Source: Glandiceps talaboti
Lineage: Eukaryota > Hemichordata > Enteropneusta > Spengelidae
Reading direction: 5' to 3'
NCBI RefSeq assembly: GCF_964340395.1
Contig: NC_135564.1
Location: 7,517,361-7,532,860 of the forward strand
Length of the DNA stretch: 15,500 nt
The notes under the pieces were generated by a model, which was not told the origin of the DNA, made no database searches, and saw only the letters and a list, made by a program, of their open reading frames with translations. Below are positions 1 through 9,851 of this stretch, one piece after another (within the stretch, counting starts at the first letter, position 1; each line of letters starts with the position of its first letter). The position numbers and the translations under genes are program-made.

Positions 1-29
1 AAATATTATGATGAGACATCGAAAATGAT

Positions 30-189
30 GTTCTGAATTTGTCAGAATATGATCGCGAGATAAGCACTAACGACAAATGCTGTTGTGAATTTATCAAATT
101 ATGAGTCAGAAAAATTAGCTGTATCCGTGAGACACGTTATGAATTATTCAAAACAACTGAACAGTATGTATCCTTATTGAATTAAATAA
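30..189 (+). repeat. Degenerate tandem repeat, about 53-bp period, three units
   Basis: Units begin at 30, 82 and 136 with GTTCTGAATTT, GTTGTGAATTT and GTTATGAATTA. The first 23 bases of units 1 and 2 agree at 19 positions. The remainder of each unit has diverged beyond clear alignment. Confidence 0.3.
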
Positions 190-237
190 TAACGTGGTTT
201 GCTAGTAGAAGACAATGCGCAGCTCATCGCCTGTACG

Positions 238-250
238 AGGTCAAAGTTCA
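238..250 (+). promoter_or_regulatory. DR1-type nuclear receptor half-site pair
   Basis: AGGTCA-A-AGTTCA is a direct repeat with one-base spacing, as bound by HNF4- and RXR-type receptors. The identical 13-mer recurs at 10082-10094 with partly similar flanks, which suggests it may be part of a dispersed repeat. Confidence 0.25.
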
Positions 251-632
251 TATCAAAGGAAAGATAGGGTATGAATATTAATAAATGTTGACACAAAAGA
301 CTTGGTATTGACATGGACAGATGTAGCGGCGATTATTGCAAATGAATCAATTTCAGATTAATATTAAAATGCAGTGATCTCAGAGTCACTGAAATTGACA
401 ACATACGCTTAGAGATAGTCGTCATCCATCCATGTGACGCACGCGTGTGTAGTTATTCATTGACAAGGAATAAAATTTAAAAACCGTGATCAGAATTATC
501 AAAATCAATCCTCTAGTCAATAATTGCAATCGTTATTCAAATGCTCATCATATATATGTAAAGTAATGCGAATATTTACATCAGTTGAACGGGAGGAGCG
601 ATATGAAATTGAAAATATTGCAGACAGTTGTA
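251..632. other. No gene seen
   Basis: AT-rich DNA without a convincing exon or RNA gene. Confidence 0.6.
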
Positions 633-692
633 ACATACATACATACATACATACATACATACATACATACATACATACATACATACATACAT

Positions 693-732
<40 letters not shown>

Positions 733-767
733 ACATACATACATACATACATACATACATACATACA

Positions 768-796
<29 letters not shown>
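633..796. repeat. Compound microsatellite (ACAT)19-(AC)10-(ACAT)17
   Basis: There is an uninterrupted ACAT tetranucleotide tract at 633-708, a pure AC tract at 709-728, then ACAT again at 729-796. Reading frames through it give His-Thr-Tyr-Ile or Tyr-Val-Cys-Met repeats that are not proteins. The AC core can adopt Z-DNA. Confidence 0.97.
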
Positions 797-800
<4 letters not shown>

Positions 801-845
801 TCGTACGACAAAATATCAGTTCACAGAAACAGTTCCCCCTTAGAT

Positions 846-893
846 TTGTTTGGTTTGGTTTGTTTTGTTTTGTGTTTGTTTGTTTTGTTTTTC
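846..893 (+). repeat. GTTT-rich low-complexity tract
   Basis: Degenerate GTTT, GGTTT and GTTTT units run just downstream of the ACAT microsatellite. The strand is almost free of A and C. No repeat family is recognised. Confidence 0.8.
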
Positions 894-1378
894 AGTGAAT
901 GTTTACAAGATAGACTCAAATGTATTCCACCATCTCGCAGCATCGACAAATTTAAGTAAATATTTCATGTATTTCGGTTTATTTTCCGTTATTAGTTTCA
1001 TAAGGGAACGAGCCTCCACATAGTTAAGATTGAGTTCGTTCAGATCATCCCTGTGCGAGTATCGAATTTCATGAAAAATATATAGATTCGTTATCGCTAA
1101 ACTGTTTGCATTTAATACAAGTACATGGGTAAGAGCGACTGCAATAAAATCTAGTTCGTAATGATCTATACTTTTTTTTCAGTAAACCTTAATATCGAAA
1201 AAGCAGGTTGGTGATATACGATATACACCAAAGTTGTCAGCGGTCTGTGTGGGTAGAAATCCCTGAGAAATTATACATGCGAGCCGGAGGTTGTTTTATA
1301 TAAATTTTAAATATCAATGGCATATATTAAGAAGTGGCGATGTTCATATTCGCTTTGTCGAAACTGAAATTTTCTCAG
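894..1378. other. No gene seen
   Basis: AT-rich sequence with stops in all frames. It lies downstream of the receptor exon on the minus strand, so it may be intron. Confidence 0.6.
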
Positions 1379-1707
1379 TTTACAACTAGTAACACTGAAG
1401 TAAAGTACTTTCTCTATGTGCTACGCTCGTTTACAGCATTCATATCAAGTGTAAAAGTATACTGTTTCAATTTGTTAAATTTATAAGTCTAGCATGTGAC
1501 CTTTCTAATCACAGTGCAAAATCGCTGATATACGTCAGTTTACAAAAATCTACATTTCGCGTATTTTTCGAAAATACGACGACGTTGATATACATGATGT
1601 TGTCAATTGGCAACTGAAACAGTATACTTTTACACTCGATATGGATGCGCTAGAAATCATTGTGGTAAATACAGAAAATGCTCTACTTTGGTATTATGGG
1701 TTGTAAA
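1379..1707. mobile_element. Foldback / MITE-like long inverted repeat
   Basis: The inner arms are 1441-1469 and 1615-1643, 29 bp with one mismatch (left arm CATATCAAGTGTAAAAGTAT, continuing ACTGTTTCA). Similarity continues outwards with more divergence: left 1379-1440 pairs with right 1644-1707 through AAGTA and TTTCT blocks, ending in TTTACAAC and GTTGTAAA. The arms are about 90 bp around a loop of about 145 bp. The ends can be read as TA-CAAC and GTTG-TA, suggesting a TA target duplication, but this is not certain. There is no coding capacity, so it would be a non-autonomous element. Confidence 0.6.
1560..1578. repeat. Small palindrome in the loop of the 1379-1707 element
   Basis: CGTATTTT and AAAATACG pair perfectly around the 3-nt loop TCG. 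Position and size alone do not suggest a function. Confidence 0.6.
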
Positions 1708-3090
1708 TTTCTTTTATTTTGGGTGGCATGGAAAGTGTATCCAAGTTGTGATATGAAGAGAAGCCACAAGTAGAAACATAAACTATTACAATATAGATTG
1801 TATCACAATTAAAAGTTGTATTTTCTTTGACATATATTCTCAGTTTATAGCACGTAAAATGCCTGGAACTCATTCGGACTACAAATTACATCGCCCCACA
1901 CTCTCGAGTGTTTGACTAACACAGAGTAAACCAAGCTGTCGTGCTAACCAAACATCGATCATTTGTTATAGGGTCCTTGAAATTTGAATATGCCACGTAC
2001 AACATGTACTGATTTTGTATATATGGGTCGGTAGGCTCGCACAGTGGTCAGAATATTTGCTAGACCTATGCATCGTCCTTGATAAATATTCAAATCATCC
2101 AGCAGAACTTCACGTATCAAGATTTGCAAGCCTTTTGTTAGCATCGACTCTGAGATAGGGTACGTTATTGTTTACAACCAAACTGGTGACAGTGGTATTT
2201 GAATATGTTACAAATACAAATCTATGTTGGCATGACATGATCGGTTTGCTAGGCAGGTACGTATCGAGTCGTTGGATGCCATGGCATACACTCGTTTCAA
2301 CCATAGACCCTACACGTTGTTGTCGCAGCTGTTACGATCTCTATCAATACCAGCTAATTCGCGGGTTACATGGCAGACTATGAAACATAACCACATTCAA
2401 GCTGCTGCTGTCATTCAATCTTCAAAAACCTGCCCACATATTTTTGGTTTATAGAAATCAGGATTGCCCCTTATAAATTAAAATTACACCAAGGGTATAC
2501 ACGACATAGAAAGAGTATGCCAAGTACATGCCGCTACTTGCATGATTGACGATACATATCATACACAGGTGGAACTTGGAAGAGGAGGGGCTTCATAAGT
2601 GTTGCTGTATGTCTGCATTTTTCAATTGCGTAACACTATTTGTTAAAAGACATCATGATTAAAACATGATGATGAGCTGATGAGTGCATAATGCACTCCA
2701 GGGTCACACTGACGAAAGCATTCTTACGCAAAGTTAATCCTCCGTGTGAACATGTATGTAGGGTCTATAGTAAAGTCATGGTATAGTACTGGCTACAGCT
2801 TACTACATGTAAACACCGAAGCACACTGTAGGCCCAACGACCTGCTGACTTAACTCGCGCTCAAAACAGAACGTTCACTTATCGGCAAATATTCATGAAA
2901 AACCTGGTTAGTAGTAGTAACTTGTAAATGTTTCAGTTATATTAACGTAATTGCAAATTGGTGTATCAATCTGTACCCTGGCCGTGACCACGTCACACTA
3001 ATAATGCATGATTGAAAACTACAACTTAAGTCACCAAATGTGAAACTATAACACCTTCTAGTTGCAAAAGTGTGCATATGTTATATTCGT
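1708..3090 (-). other. Probable intron 1 of the receptor gene
   Basis: This begins at the GTAAGT donor, and reading leftwards I find no frame resembling later receptor-domain exons. Short open frames at 1959-2144 and 2110-2304 (minus) and 2168-2454 (plus) have no family resemblance. The extent of the intron is inferred from the absence of the next exon. Confidence 0.5.
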
Positions 3091-3096
3091 ACTTAC
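3091..3096 (-). other. 5' splice donor of receptor exon 1 (GTAAGT)
   Basis: On the minus strand the exon reads CATGGAAGAA and is followed at once by GTAAGTACG, a full match to the GTAAGT intron start. It falls after the HGR residues, where family members continue with a hydrophobic strand ending in cysteine (V-I/V-x-x-C). The expected exon 2 would therefore supply the partner for Cys201. No open frame encoding such a strand was seen on the minus strand between 3090 and 1. Confidence 0.85.
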
Positions 3097-3826
3097 TTCT
3101 TCCATGCGGAATAACTGCTGTTTTCAAAAGCTCAGCATAGTCCGTTTCTTTTGACTCGTCGAAATCGTTGTAGCCACCTTCCGTCGGTGGAATAACTGAG
3201 TTCAAGGCGGCACCGAAAAACCAACAATCCCTATACTCGCTTACCTCCCAATCCACGTGTATTAATGTCGTGACGTTATATTTGAAATGACGAAAAGTTG
3301 CTGCCAAAGCCTCGACAGCTTTCATGTATGAACCCTGTGGTCTGGTGACATTCGACAAATCCTCTACAGTGCTGTATTCTTTGGCTAGTGCTGTAGTTAT
3401 CATAGGGATTTTCCAATGCCTTGCGAATCTGGCTACAGGCGCCACCGCATACTCATTGCATGGTCCAAAAAACACATCGACAGTCTTCTCAGTTAGATAT
3501 TCCACAGCTCGAATAGGGGCAACAACGTTCGAAGCTTCAGAATCTACAGAACTAACAGTAATATTTACAGACCGTTCGCCGAAATAATACGGTGTCGATA
3601 ATACTTTTTCAACGGCTATATCAATGGCCGGCAAACACATCTGCAAACGGAAAGGGTATCTACTAATTACATGATTAACAATACTAGAATGAGATGAGTC
3701 GTTCGCTTTTGGCAGTATTACTGCTATGCGAGCTGAGTGGACTTCTGCCTGGCACCCTACATATTGTGTTTGGAAAGACACAAGAACGATTGCAGAGGTG
3801 ACCACAAACCACATTGGTATCACCAT
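3097..3826 (-). CDS. First coding exon of a natriuretic peptide receptor-like protein (ANF-receptor ligand-binding domain), partial
   Basis: The exon encodes 243 residues plus one base. Residues 1 to about 25 are a signal peptide with a hydrophobic core (FVVTSAIVLVSF). The mature part begins with an RIAVILP strand and then a PAIDIAVE helix, as in type I periplasmic-binding-fold receptors. The diagnostic block is GPCNEYAVAPVARFARHW at 121-138, followed by KIPMIT; this is the hallmark of natriuretic peptide receptors and their guanylyl cyclase relatives. DCWFF (200-204) matches the family's next cysteine position, and DFDESKETDYAELL (221-234) matches the usual acidic linker. N-glycosylation sequons are at 42, 88, 159 and 184. 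In the family these are plasma-membrane receptors for peptide ligands, signalling through cGMP or clearing the ligand; one exon cannot tell which. The start is an ATG with A at -3 and G at +4 and an in-frame TGA 9 nt upstream. The exon ends in phase 1 at GAA|GTAAGT. Reading past the donor gives 23 extra residues before a stop, unlike the family. The transmembrane, kinase-homology and cyclase exons are not in the window. Confidence 0.88.
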
Positions 3827-3832
3827 ACTGTA

Positions 3833-3979
3833 TCACGTTGTGATCGTTGATGATCGAGGAAGTACACGAATCAAGTAGTTGACAAACGTCAAGAAGACTG
3901 TAGAATAAAAAATAGCGAATGAAAGACTGAAAGAGCCAGGGCGTGTTGTCAGCGTAGGATCACAAACTGTTAATTGCAT
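3833..3979 (-). CDS. Upstream ORF (48 codons) in the presumed 5' leader of the receptor exon
   Basis: On the minus strand an ATG at 3979 opens a 48-codon frame that ends with TGA at 3835-3833. Six bases (TACAGT) then separate it from the receptor ATG, in the same frame. The peptide has a hydrophobic middle (FAIFYSTVFLTFV) and resembles nothing I know. If the transcript begins upstream of 3979, this uORF would compete with the main start or force reinitiation. If transcription starts downstream, or an intron lies here, it has no meaning. The frame stays open upstream of the ATG to about 4063, so an unspliced leader exon is also possible. Confidence 0.3.
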   Translation of the reverse strand: MQLTVCDPTLTTRPGSFSLSFAIFYSTVFLTFVNYLIRVLPRSSTITT

Positions 3980-4377
3980 ATATCGAAGTACGAATATATT
4001 CCAATACGTTGCATGTCGAAATGGTGCTACCGTGATACAGCAGTTCGGAGAGTTACATATCACACTGGTACAAGCTCACGATAAGAAGTCTTAACACGGT
4101 AACAGATAAAGAGACATAGAAGAACTCTAAGAACGTAATTTGAACCTCGACAACGTTGAAAACAAAATATAACGGTGGATTTTCTTGAATAGGAAGACAA
4201 GATTTTCAGGTACTTAAAGTATATCATCAATGCGAGTATGTTCCTCTCTTGTACCCGGAATTCGTGCCGTATAGTCCGTTACAGTTTCGCATGGTATTCC
4301 TTGTCTCACGGCGACCAACAATACACTGCATGCATGCATTCACCCTTTACCCGTTTGTAAAGAACTTAAAATCTTGT

Positions 4378-4391
4378 CTGCGCAAGCGCAG
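4378..4391. promoter_or_regulatory. NRF1-like palindrome upstream of the receptor exon
   Basis: CTGCGCAAGCGCAG is a perfect inverted repeat of CTGCGC around AA. It differs by one base from the TGCGCATGCGCA consensus of NRF1, a factor that binds many animal promoters. It lies about 550 bp upstream of the receptor ATG and is followed at 4394-4413 by two direct copies of TCGATGAC spaced 12 bp apart. I see no convincing TATA box or initiator nearby, so calling this a promoter is inference. Confidence 0.25.
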
Positions 4392-4489
4392 TATCGATGA
4401 CAACGTCGATGACTCCAAAGCTTGAGTTGTGGAGCTGTGGCGTGTTCTGACTACTACACGCTGTACATGAGTTCTGACGACATTCCTTA

Positions 4490-4492
<3 letters not shown>

Positions 4493-4542
<50 letters not shown>
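4493..4542. repeat. (TG)25 microsatellite
   Basis: A pure dinucleotide tract lies about 670 bp upstream of the receptor ATG. On the minus strand it reads CA and yields a false His-Thr ORF. Confidence 0.97.
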
Positions 4543-4545
<3 letters not shown>

Positions 4546-4736
4546 CATGGCTAACAGAAAGCTGCCAATAGACGTGGATTTTGATAAGGACTAAAAAAAA
4601 ATTTAAAAAAACAACTATTCCAAAATTGAGTGTCATCGGAAACACACATTTTTTTATTAGGCCTAAGGATGCATATAATCTTTAAACACAGCCCGATGAT
4701 AGAACTTGCAGGCGTCCTTGTCGACTGGGGGTTTAT

Positions 4737-4822
4737 GTGTATGTGTGCCATAGGGTGTATATGTATGATTGTCACTGTGTATGTATCATTGTGTGTTTGC
4801 ATGTGTCTGTATCCACATATTG
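4737..4822 (+). repeat. Degenerate TG/TATG-rich stretch
   Basis: Interrupted TGTG, TATGTG and TGTATG units look like a decayed microsatellite related in composition to the (TG)25 tract nearby. Its frames give hydrophobic Cys/Met/Val-rich peptides that should not be taken for membrane proteins. Confidence 0.6.
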
Positions 4823-5213
4823 TGATTATCATGAACACAACGAGTCGTCTGACATATCGACTATGTCGGAAATCCATTCACTACTATAATCAGTCGTCCC
4901 TAGGTAATAACTTGTAGTTGAGGCTGATGACTCTGGAGTTTTCAAATGCCTCCGTACTCCCTCTTACTAGTATAACAAACAGCTATAGCCAATTATTATC
5001 CTAGATGGTTAGAAATATAACTATTACATTCAACCGACGGCATAAAAATCTTGATGTGCTTTATATTTTACGCCGCTAACATACATAAGCTTAATTCGTG
5101 ATCGTGATTGAAATAATTTCCTTGTTCCAGACTGAGAATTTGAGTTTTGTATTATTAAGCAGCGCGTGTAATGACAGTGTATTCCTCTCAGAATAGACTT
5201 TAAATAAAATATT

Positions 5214-5258
5214 ATAACATAACATAACATAACATAACATAACATAACATAACATAAC
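5214..5258. repeat. (ATAAC)9 pentanucleotide microsatellite
   Basis: Nine perfect ATAAC units lie about 500 bp upstream of the candidate exon at 5774. The minus strand reads as a false Cys-Tyr-Val-Met-Leu repeat. Confidence 0.95.
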
Positions 5259-5758
5259 ACGAGTTTAGTATCACGTGCGATTTTATCGGTAAATGTGTTC
5301 ATGGGGTCAGTTCACAAAGCACGAAGGACGGTAGAGATTGAAGTCGACCAAACAAGGTAGGAATTATATGGTAAGAGCATATGTTTATGGTTAATTACGT
5401 CAAATCGCTCCTTTTCATCTTCCAAATCTCGTTTTGTTGTTCACGGTGATAAATCCCAACTTGTAAAATATTTAATATGATAAATCTATAGTGTCTGGGT
5501 TTTAGTCACATGATCACGAGAAAGTTTATTAAGAAGGGTATGTTGTATTATTATTTAATGACGTTTTTTCGACTTGAAGATTTTGTTTTGCTCCTTGGCA
5601 GATATCAGTATCCACTGGGACATGCTCTCTTGTTTTATTCATCTCTCGTGGCTACACTTTGTACAGCAAAATCAACTAATGCGTATTGTGTTGCATTCAA
5701 GAATGTGAACTATACTTTTGTTGTATTCCTGTAGGAATGTAGATTATACGTATGTCAT

Positions 5759-5773
5759 CACCTTTTTTGTCAG
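5759..5773 (+). other. 3' splice acceptor candidate (CACCTTTTTTGTCAG)
   Basis: A short polypyrimidine run ends in CAG directly before the GC-richer open stretch. TATGTCATCAC just upstream could hold a branch point. A second, weaker acceptor (TTCCTGTAG) ends at 5734 in the same open frame. Confidence 0.4.
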
Positions 5774-5978
5774 AAAGGACGACGGCACGTATCTAGAGCA
5801 CTGTCGTCGAACAGTTCTAGCGCGTTCCAGCGCTGCAGGGTCAACTTCAAAAAAAAAGACAATTGAGTCCAACGTTGTCAACGATGCTACAGCGCCAACA
5901 AGAGGAGGCAGTTCAAGGTACAAAGCGCCTTTCGTTGGTAAAGATACGAAAAAGTATTCAAGTTATAGCGGTTTATAA
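5774..5978 (+). CDS. Candidate terminal coding exon of an unrecognised gene
   Basis: A pyrimidine-rich acceptor (CACCTTTTTTGTCAG) precedes the exon, which enters in phase 2. It encodes 67 residues and a TAA stop, and AATAAA follows 20 nt after the stop. The stretch is visibly richer in GC and CpG than its flanks. No in-frame ATG lies between the upstream stop and the acceptor, which fits a spliced exon rather than a free ORF. The tail starts KDDGTYLEHC and is hydrophilic and basic, rich in Ser, Thr and Lys (GSTSKKKT, RGGSSRYK). It ends KKYSSYSGL, as a cytoplasmic or nuclear C-terminal tail might. I do not recognise the protein. No upstream exon could be assigned; the only earlier acceptor-like site (CTCCTTGGCAG, ending 5601) has no suitable donor. 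A chance open frame remains possible. Confidence 0.42.
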
Positions 5979-5998
5979 ACAATTGATTACAATTTCTC

Positions 5999-6004
5999 AA
6001 TAAA
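5999..6004 (+). terminator. Polyadenylation signal AATAAA
   Basis: A canonical AATAAA lies 20 nt after the TAA at 5976-5978. A GT-containing stretch (GTTGGGATTCTGT) lies about 45 nt downstream. The implied 3' UTR is very short. AATAAA is common by chance in AT-rich DNA; its placement after the candidate stop is what gives it weight. Confidence 0.4.
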
Positions 6005-7126
6005 ACTGTTCATAACGTACTTCGTAGCAACACTATATAATTACTGAAGTTGGGATTCTGTAAATTAGTCTGTTAATGAAGGGGAAAACTTGATGCAGTA
6101 TGCGCGATATGTTTCTAAATATTATTTTCGCCGTCACATCATCTTCGTGACTAGACAATTACAAGTGCCTTTCTGCTGTCGATTTGAGTTTTTATGCCAT
6201 GCCTGTGCACCCAATCTTACGTCATCAACTTAATTACAAGGATCCACATAAATTAACATAATTTATTTACATTTGCCAGAACATTTTTAACATAAATTTG
6301 AAACCATTAACAACATCTTCAACTTTATATTGAAGACATATCACACTTAGAAGAAACTGACAATACTTCAAGTAGTATGCGTGGTTTCCCAGGACAAAGA
6401 ATATCTGACTTTGGTGACATCTTACTAGCTAACAATAGAAGTAACACACTCATTATAATATTGTTCGGTAAATATACAAGAGTGCTGAAAACAGTGTTTA
6501 TCGTCTATCACATAAAAATGCGAGGATATATGCCTACAAACTTGAACTTTTCCGAAAGCAATCGTCATCTTAAGAATTCTTCAGAGTGGGAAACAATGTA
6601 AATGCATAAATGGCGTCAATAGTAGAGGGATTTCTATGTCTTGTTACAGCCTACGGTGTAGTATGGCGTTTTCAATCAATGACATGACGGGGATATAACT
6701 CTATTGGTGTTACTGACAAAGGAAGTGTTATTCACGAATTGAAATATATGACGCTGTGCGCGGTTCGCTGTATAGTCACGGTGTCTAGATTATGGCCGAT
6801 ATAAACTGTTCAAGGCTATCTTCAATATCTATTTTTTTGAATGTTAGAAGTTAAACATATTGATTCTAAAACGTGGGAACCTACCCATTTTAATTGAGTG
6901 CTTATGGATTTCCATTACATATGGTTAACGTAGCTAGAAGAGGTTTTTCGTGGACATTCTCGCAAACCAGAGCTGTTATTTCTTTCACTACACTTCGAAA
7001 TAAAGTGGGAGGCTCGTTCAGAACGTTGCCGTAAACAGGCCGTGGTTTGCGACGATGGTTCGTGGAATGGTAGAGTTGATACCGGGAGTTTGAAAACTTT
7101 AAGGTATATCTTATGGTGACGCAGAT
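6005..7126. other. No recognisable gene
   Basis: An ATG-initiated 74-codon frame at 6377-6601 has no recognisable motif and ordinary AT-rich codon content. A Met-less open frame at about 6930-7119 contains CRKQAVVCDDGSWNG, loosely sushi-like, but lacks good splice sites. Confidence 0.5.
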
Positions 7127-7137
7127 ATGGTTAAAAC

Positions 7138-7195
7138 GTTTGTAACGACGACAATGATGACAACAACAACAACGGCGGCGGCGGCGGTGGCGACG
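7138..7195 (+). repeat. Imperfect trinucleotide tract (ACG/AAC)n-(GGC)n
   Basis: ACGACGACA, then five ACA/AAC units, five GGC/GCG units and GTGGCGACGACG run in phase. In one frame they give Thr-rich then Ala-rich sequence, the start of the ORF beginning at ATG 7127. Confidence 0.85.
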
Positions 7196-7321
7196 ACGTT
7201 TTCGTTGTTACTGTTATTGATGGTTACAATGTTTAAGCCGTCCCAGCTGCGCATTGCCGTCGTAGTACCGCATACTTATAAATGCGAAGTGTTTTTCCCC
7301 CCGGGTTATTCCAGGAGTTGA

Positions 7322-8137
7322 ATATTAAACCATCAAAATTTCGACTGCACTGTGATTTATTTAGGTAATTAGCGTGTTGTTAGATGTATTTAATCGAAAT
7401 ACAAAATTTTCTGTCATAATCGAGATAAATTCTGTTCTCAAGACCATCTTATCTTCCTCCTGTAACTCTAGCAATGAACCCTGAAATACCGTAACTAATC
7501 ATTTCAAAAGCCGTTGTACTTATTCTCTTCAGCATCATTTTGCTTTAACTGGGAGTGCGCCCTCAGACACCTTAATAAAAAATGCTTCTGTTTCTATTGT
7601 CACGTACTCATACAAATGTACCCATTCTCATTGGATAATAACATCTCGTGCTCATGGTTTCATAAAATCAATAACCGTGATAATGAATTCGAAACACACG
7701 CTACACTTTATGTTTTATGTCAATACAACGTAGAGTAATAGCATTCACTGTAATTGTGTAACCTGGTAACAGATTTTCACATTTTTAAAAATTCCATAAA
7801 CTAGGTGAATAGAATACACCATTCACCTAGTTTATGGAATTTCATCAAGTGTCCATTAGGGTGCTGCAGCATTTGTAGGCTTTAAAGTATTAGGAATTAT
7901 TTTGTTTGCAATGTCCTTCACTTTAATATCATTAAAGCAACTGCTGACTGGCAACTGTGAAATCACTTTTTCCTACTTGTACGTTGCTATGTATATCTTA
8001 GGTTGACACAAATCGTTACAATTTTATAACTTCAGACCAAGCTTAAGTTTGAAAATTTAGTACATGTATGTTCTTCTGGGTTAAAGAAATCAGAATCTAC
8101 TAGTAATAGTACGAGCGAACCCGTTTGTCGGAGGCAA
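7322..8137. other. No gene; holds the perfect hairpin at 7789-7842
   Basis: Apart from the hairpin, a stretch near 7928-7972 resembles 8512-8552 (shared CTG-TGAC-GGCAAC and CACTTTT words), suggesting a diverged dispersed repeat. An open frame at 7514-7738 lacks an ATG and a family match. Confidence 0.5.
7789..7842. repeat. Perfect 22-bp inverted repeat with 10-nt loop
   Basis: The arm at 7789-7810 (AAATTCCATAAACTAGGTGA, then AT) is the exact complement of 7821-7842, with loop AGAATACACC. Pairing stops abruptly outside the arms. The lack of any mismatch argues for a recent origin or for selection. The stem is too short and too perfect for a typical animal pre-miRNA. Confidence 0.9.
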
Positions 8138-8150
8138 GGGGGGGGGGGGG
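8138..8150 (+). repeat. 13-base G homopolymer
   Basis: A run of 13 G in AT-rich DNA. Its length is prone to sequencing error. A second run of equal length is at 14118-14130. Confidence 0.9.
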
Positions 8151-9714
<1,564 letters not shown>

Positions 9715-9851
9715 TGTTATTAACCGAAGTTCCCCATGTTTAAGGGATTGTTAGGAGAAGGAAATTTAAGCCGCCTCGGTTTTTCACCACCACATATTTT
9801 TGTTTTTAGCGAAAATCTTTAACATTATTACTAACTTCTGTAGATAGACGG

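Noticed and set aside
517-959. Open frames reading Tyr-Val-Cys-Met or His-Thr-Tyr-Ile repeats on both strands
   Set aside because: They are translations of the ACAT/AC microsatellite and have no non-repeat core.
2677-2718. Hammerhead ribozyme-like core: CTGATGAG followed later by CGAAAG
   Set aside because: Stem II cannot form properly: after G-C and T-A the next pairs are mismatched, and the local GTGC/GCAC stem is not followed by GAAA. No stem III partner was seen.
3324-3587. Plus-strand ORF of 87 codons inside the receptor exon
   Set aside because: It is the antisense shadow of the receptor coding frame.
4366-4548. Minus-strand His-Thr repeat ORF
   Set aside because: It is the (TG)25 tract read backwards and continues into unrelated sequence.
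4630-4917. Hydrophobic Cys/Met-rich ORF resembling a membrane protein
   Set aside because: The hydrophobic part coincides with a degenerate TG/TATG repeat. No family motif or splice support was found.
5510-5734. 74-codon plus-strand ORF just before the candidate terminal exon
   Set aside because: An acceptor-like CTCCTTGGCAG lies inside it, but no donor gives an intron of workable length and the right phase to join 5774. The sequence resembles no family.
6930-7119. Met-less open frame with CRKQAVVCDDGSWNG, loosely sushi-like
   Set aside because: No good acceptor, the donor (AAG|GTATAT) is weak, and frames of about 60 codons are common by chance here.
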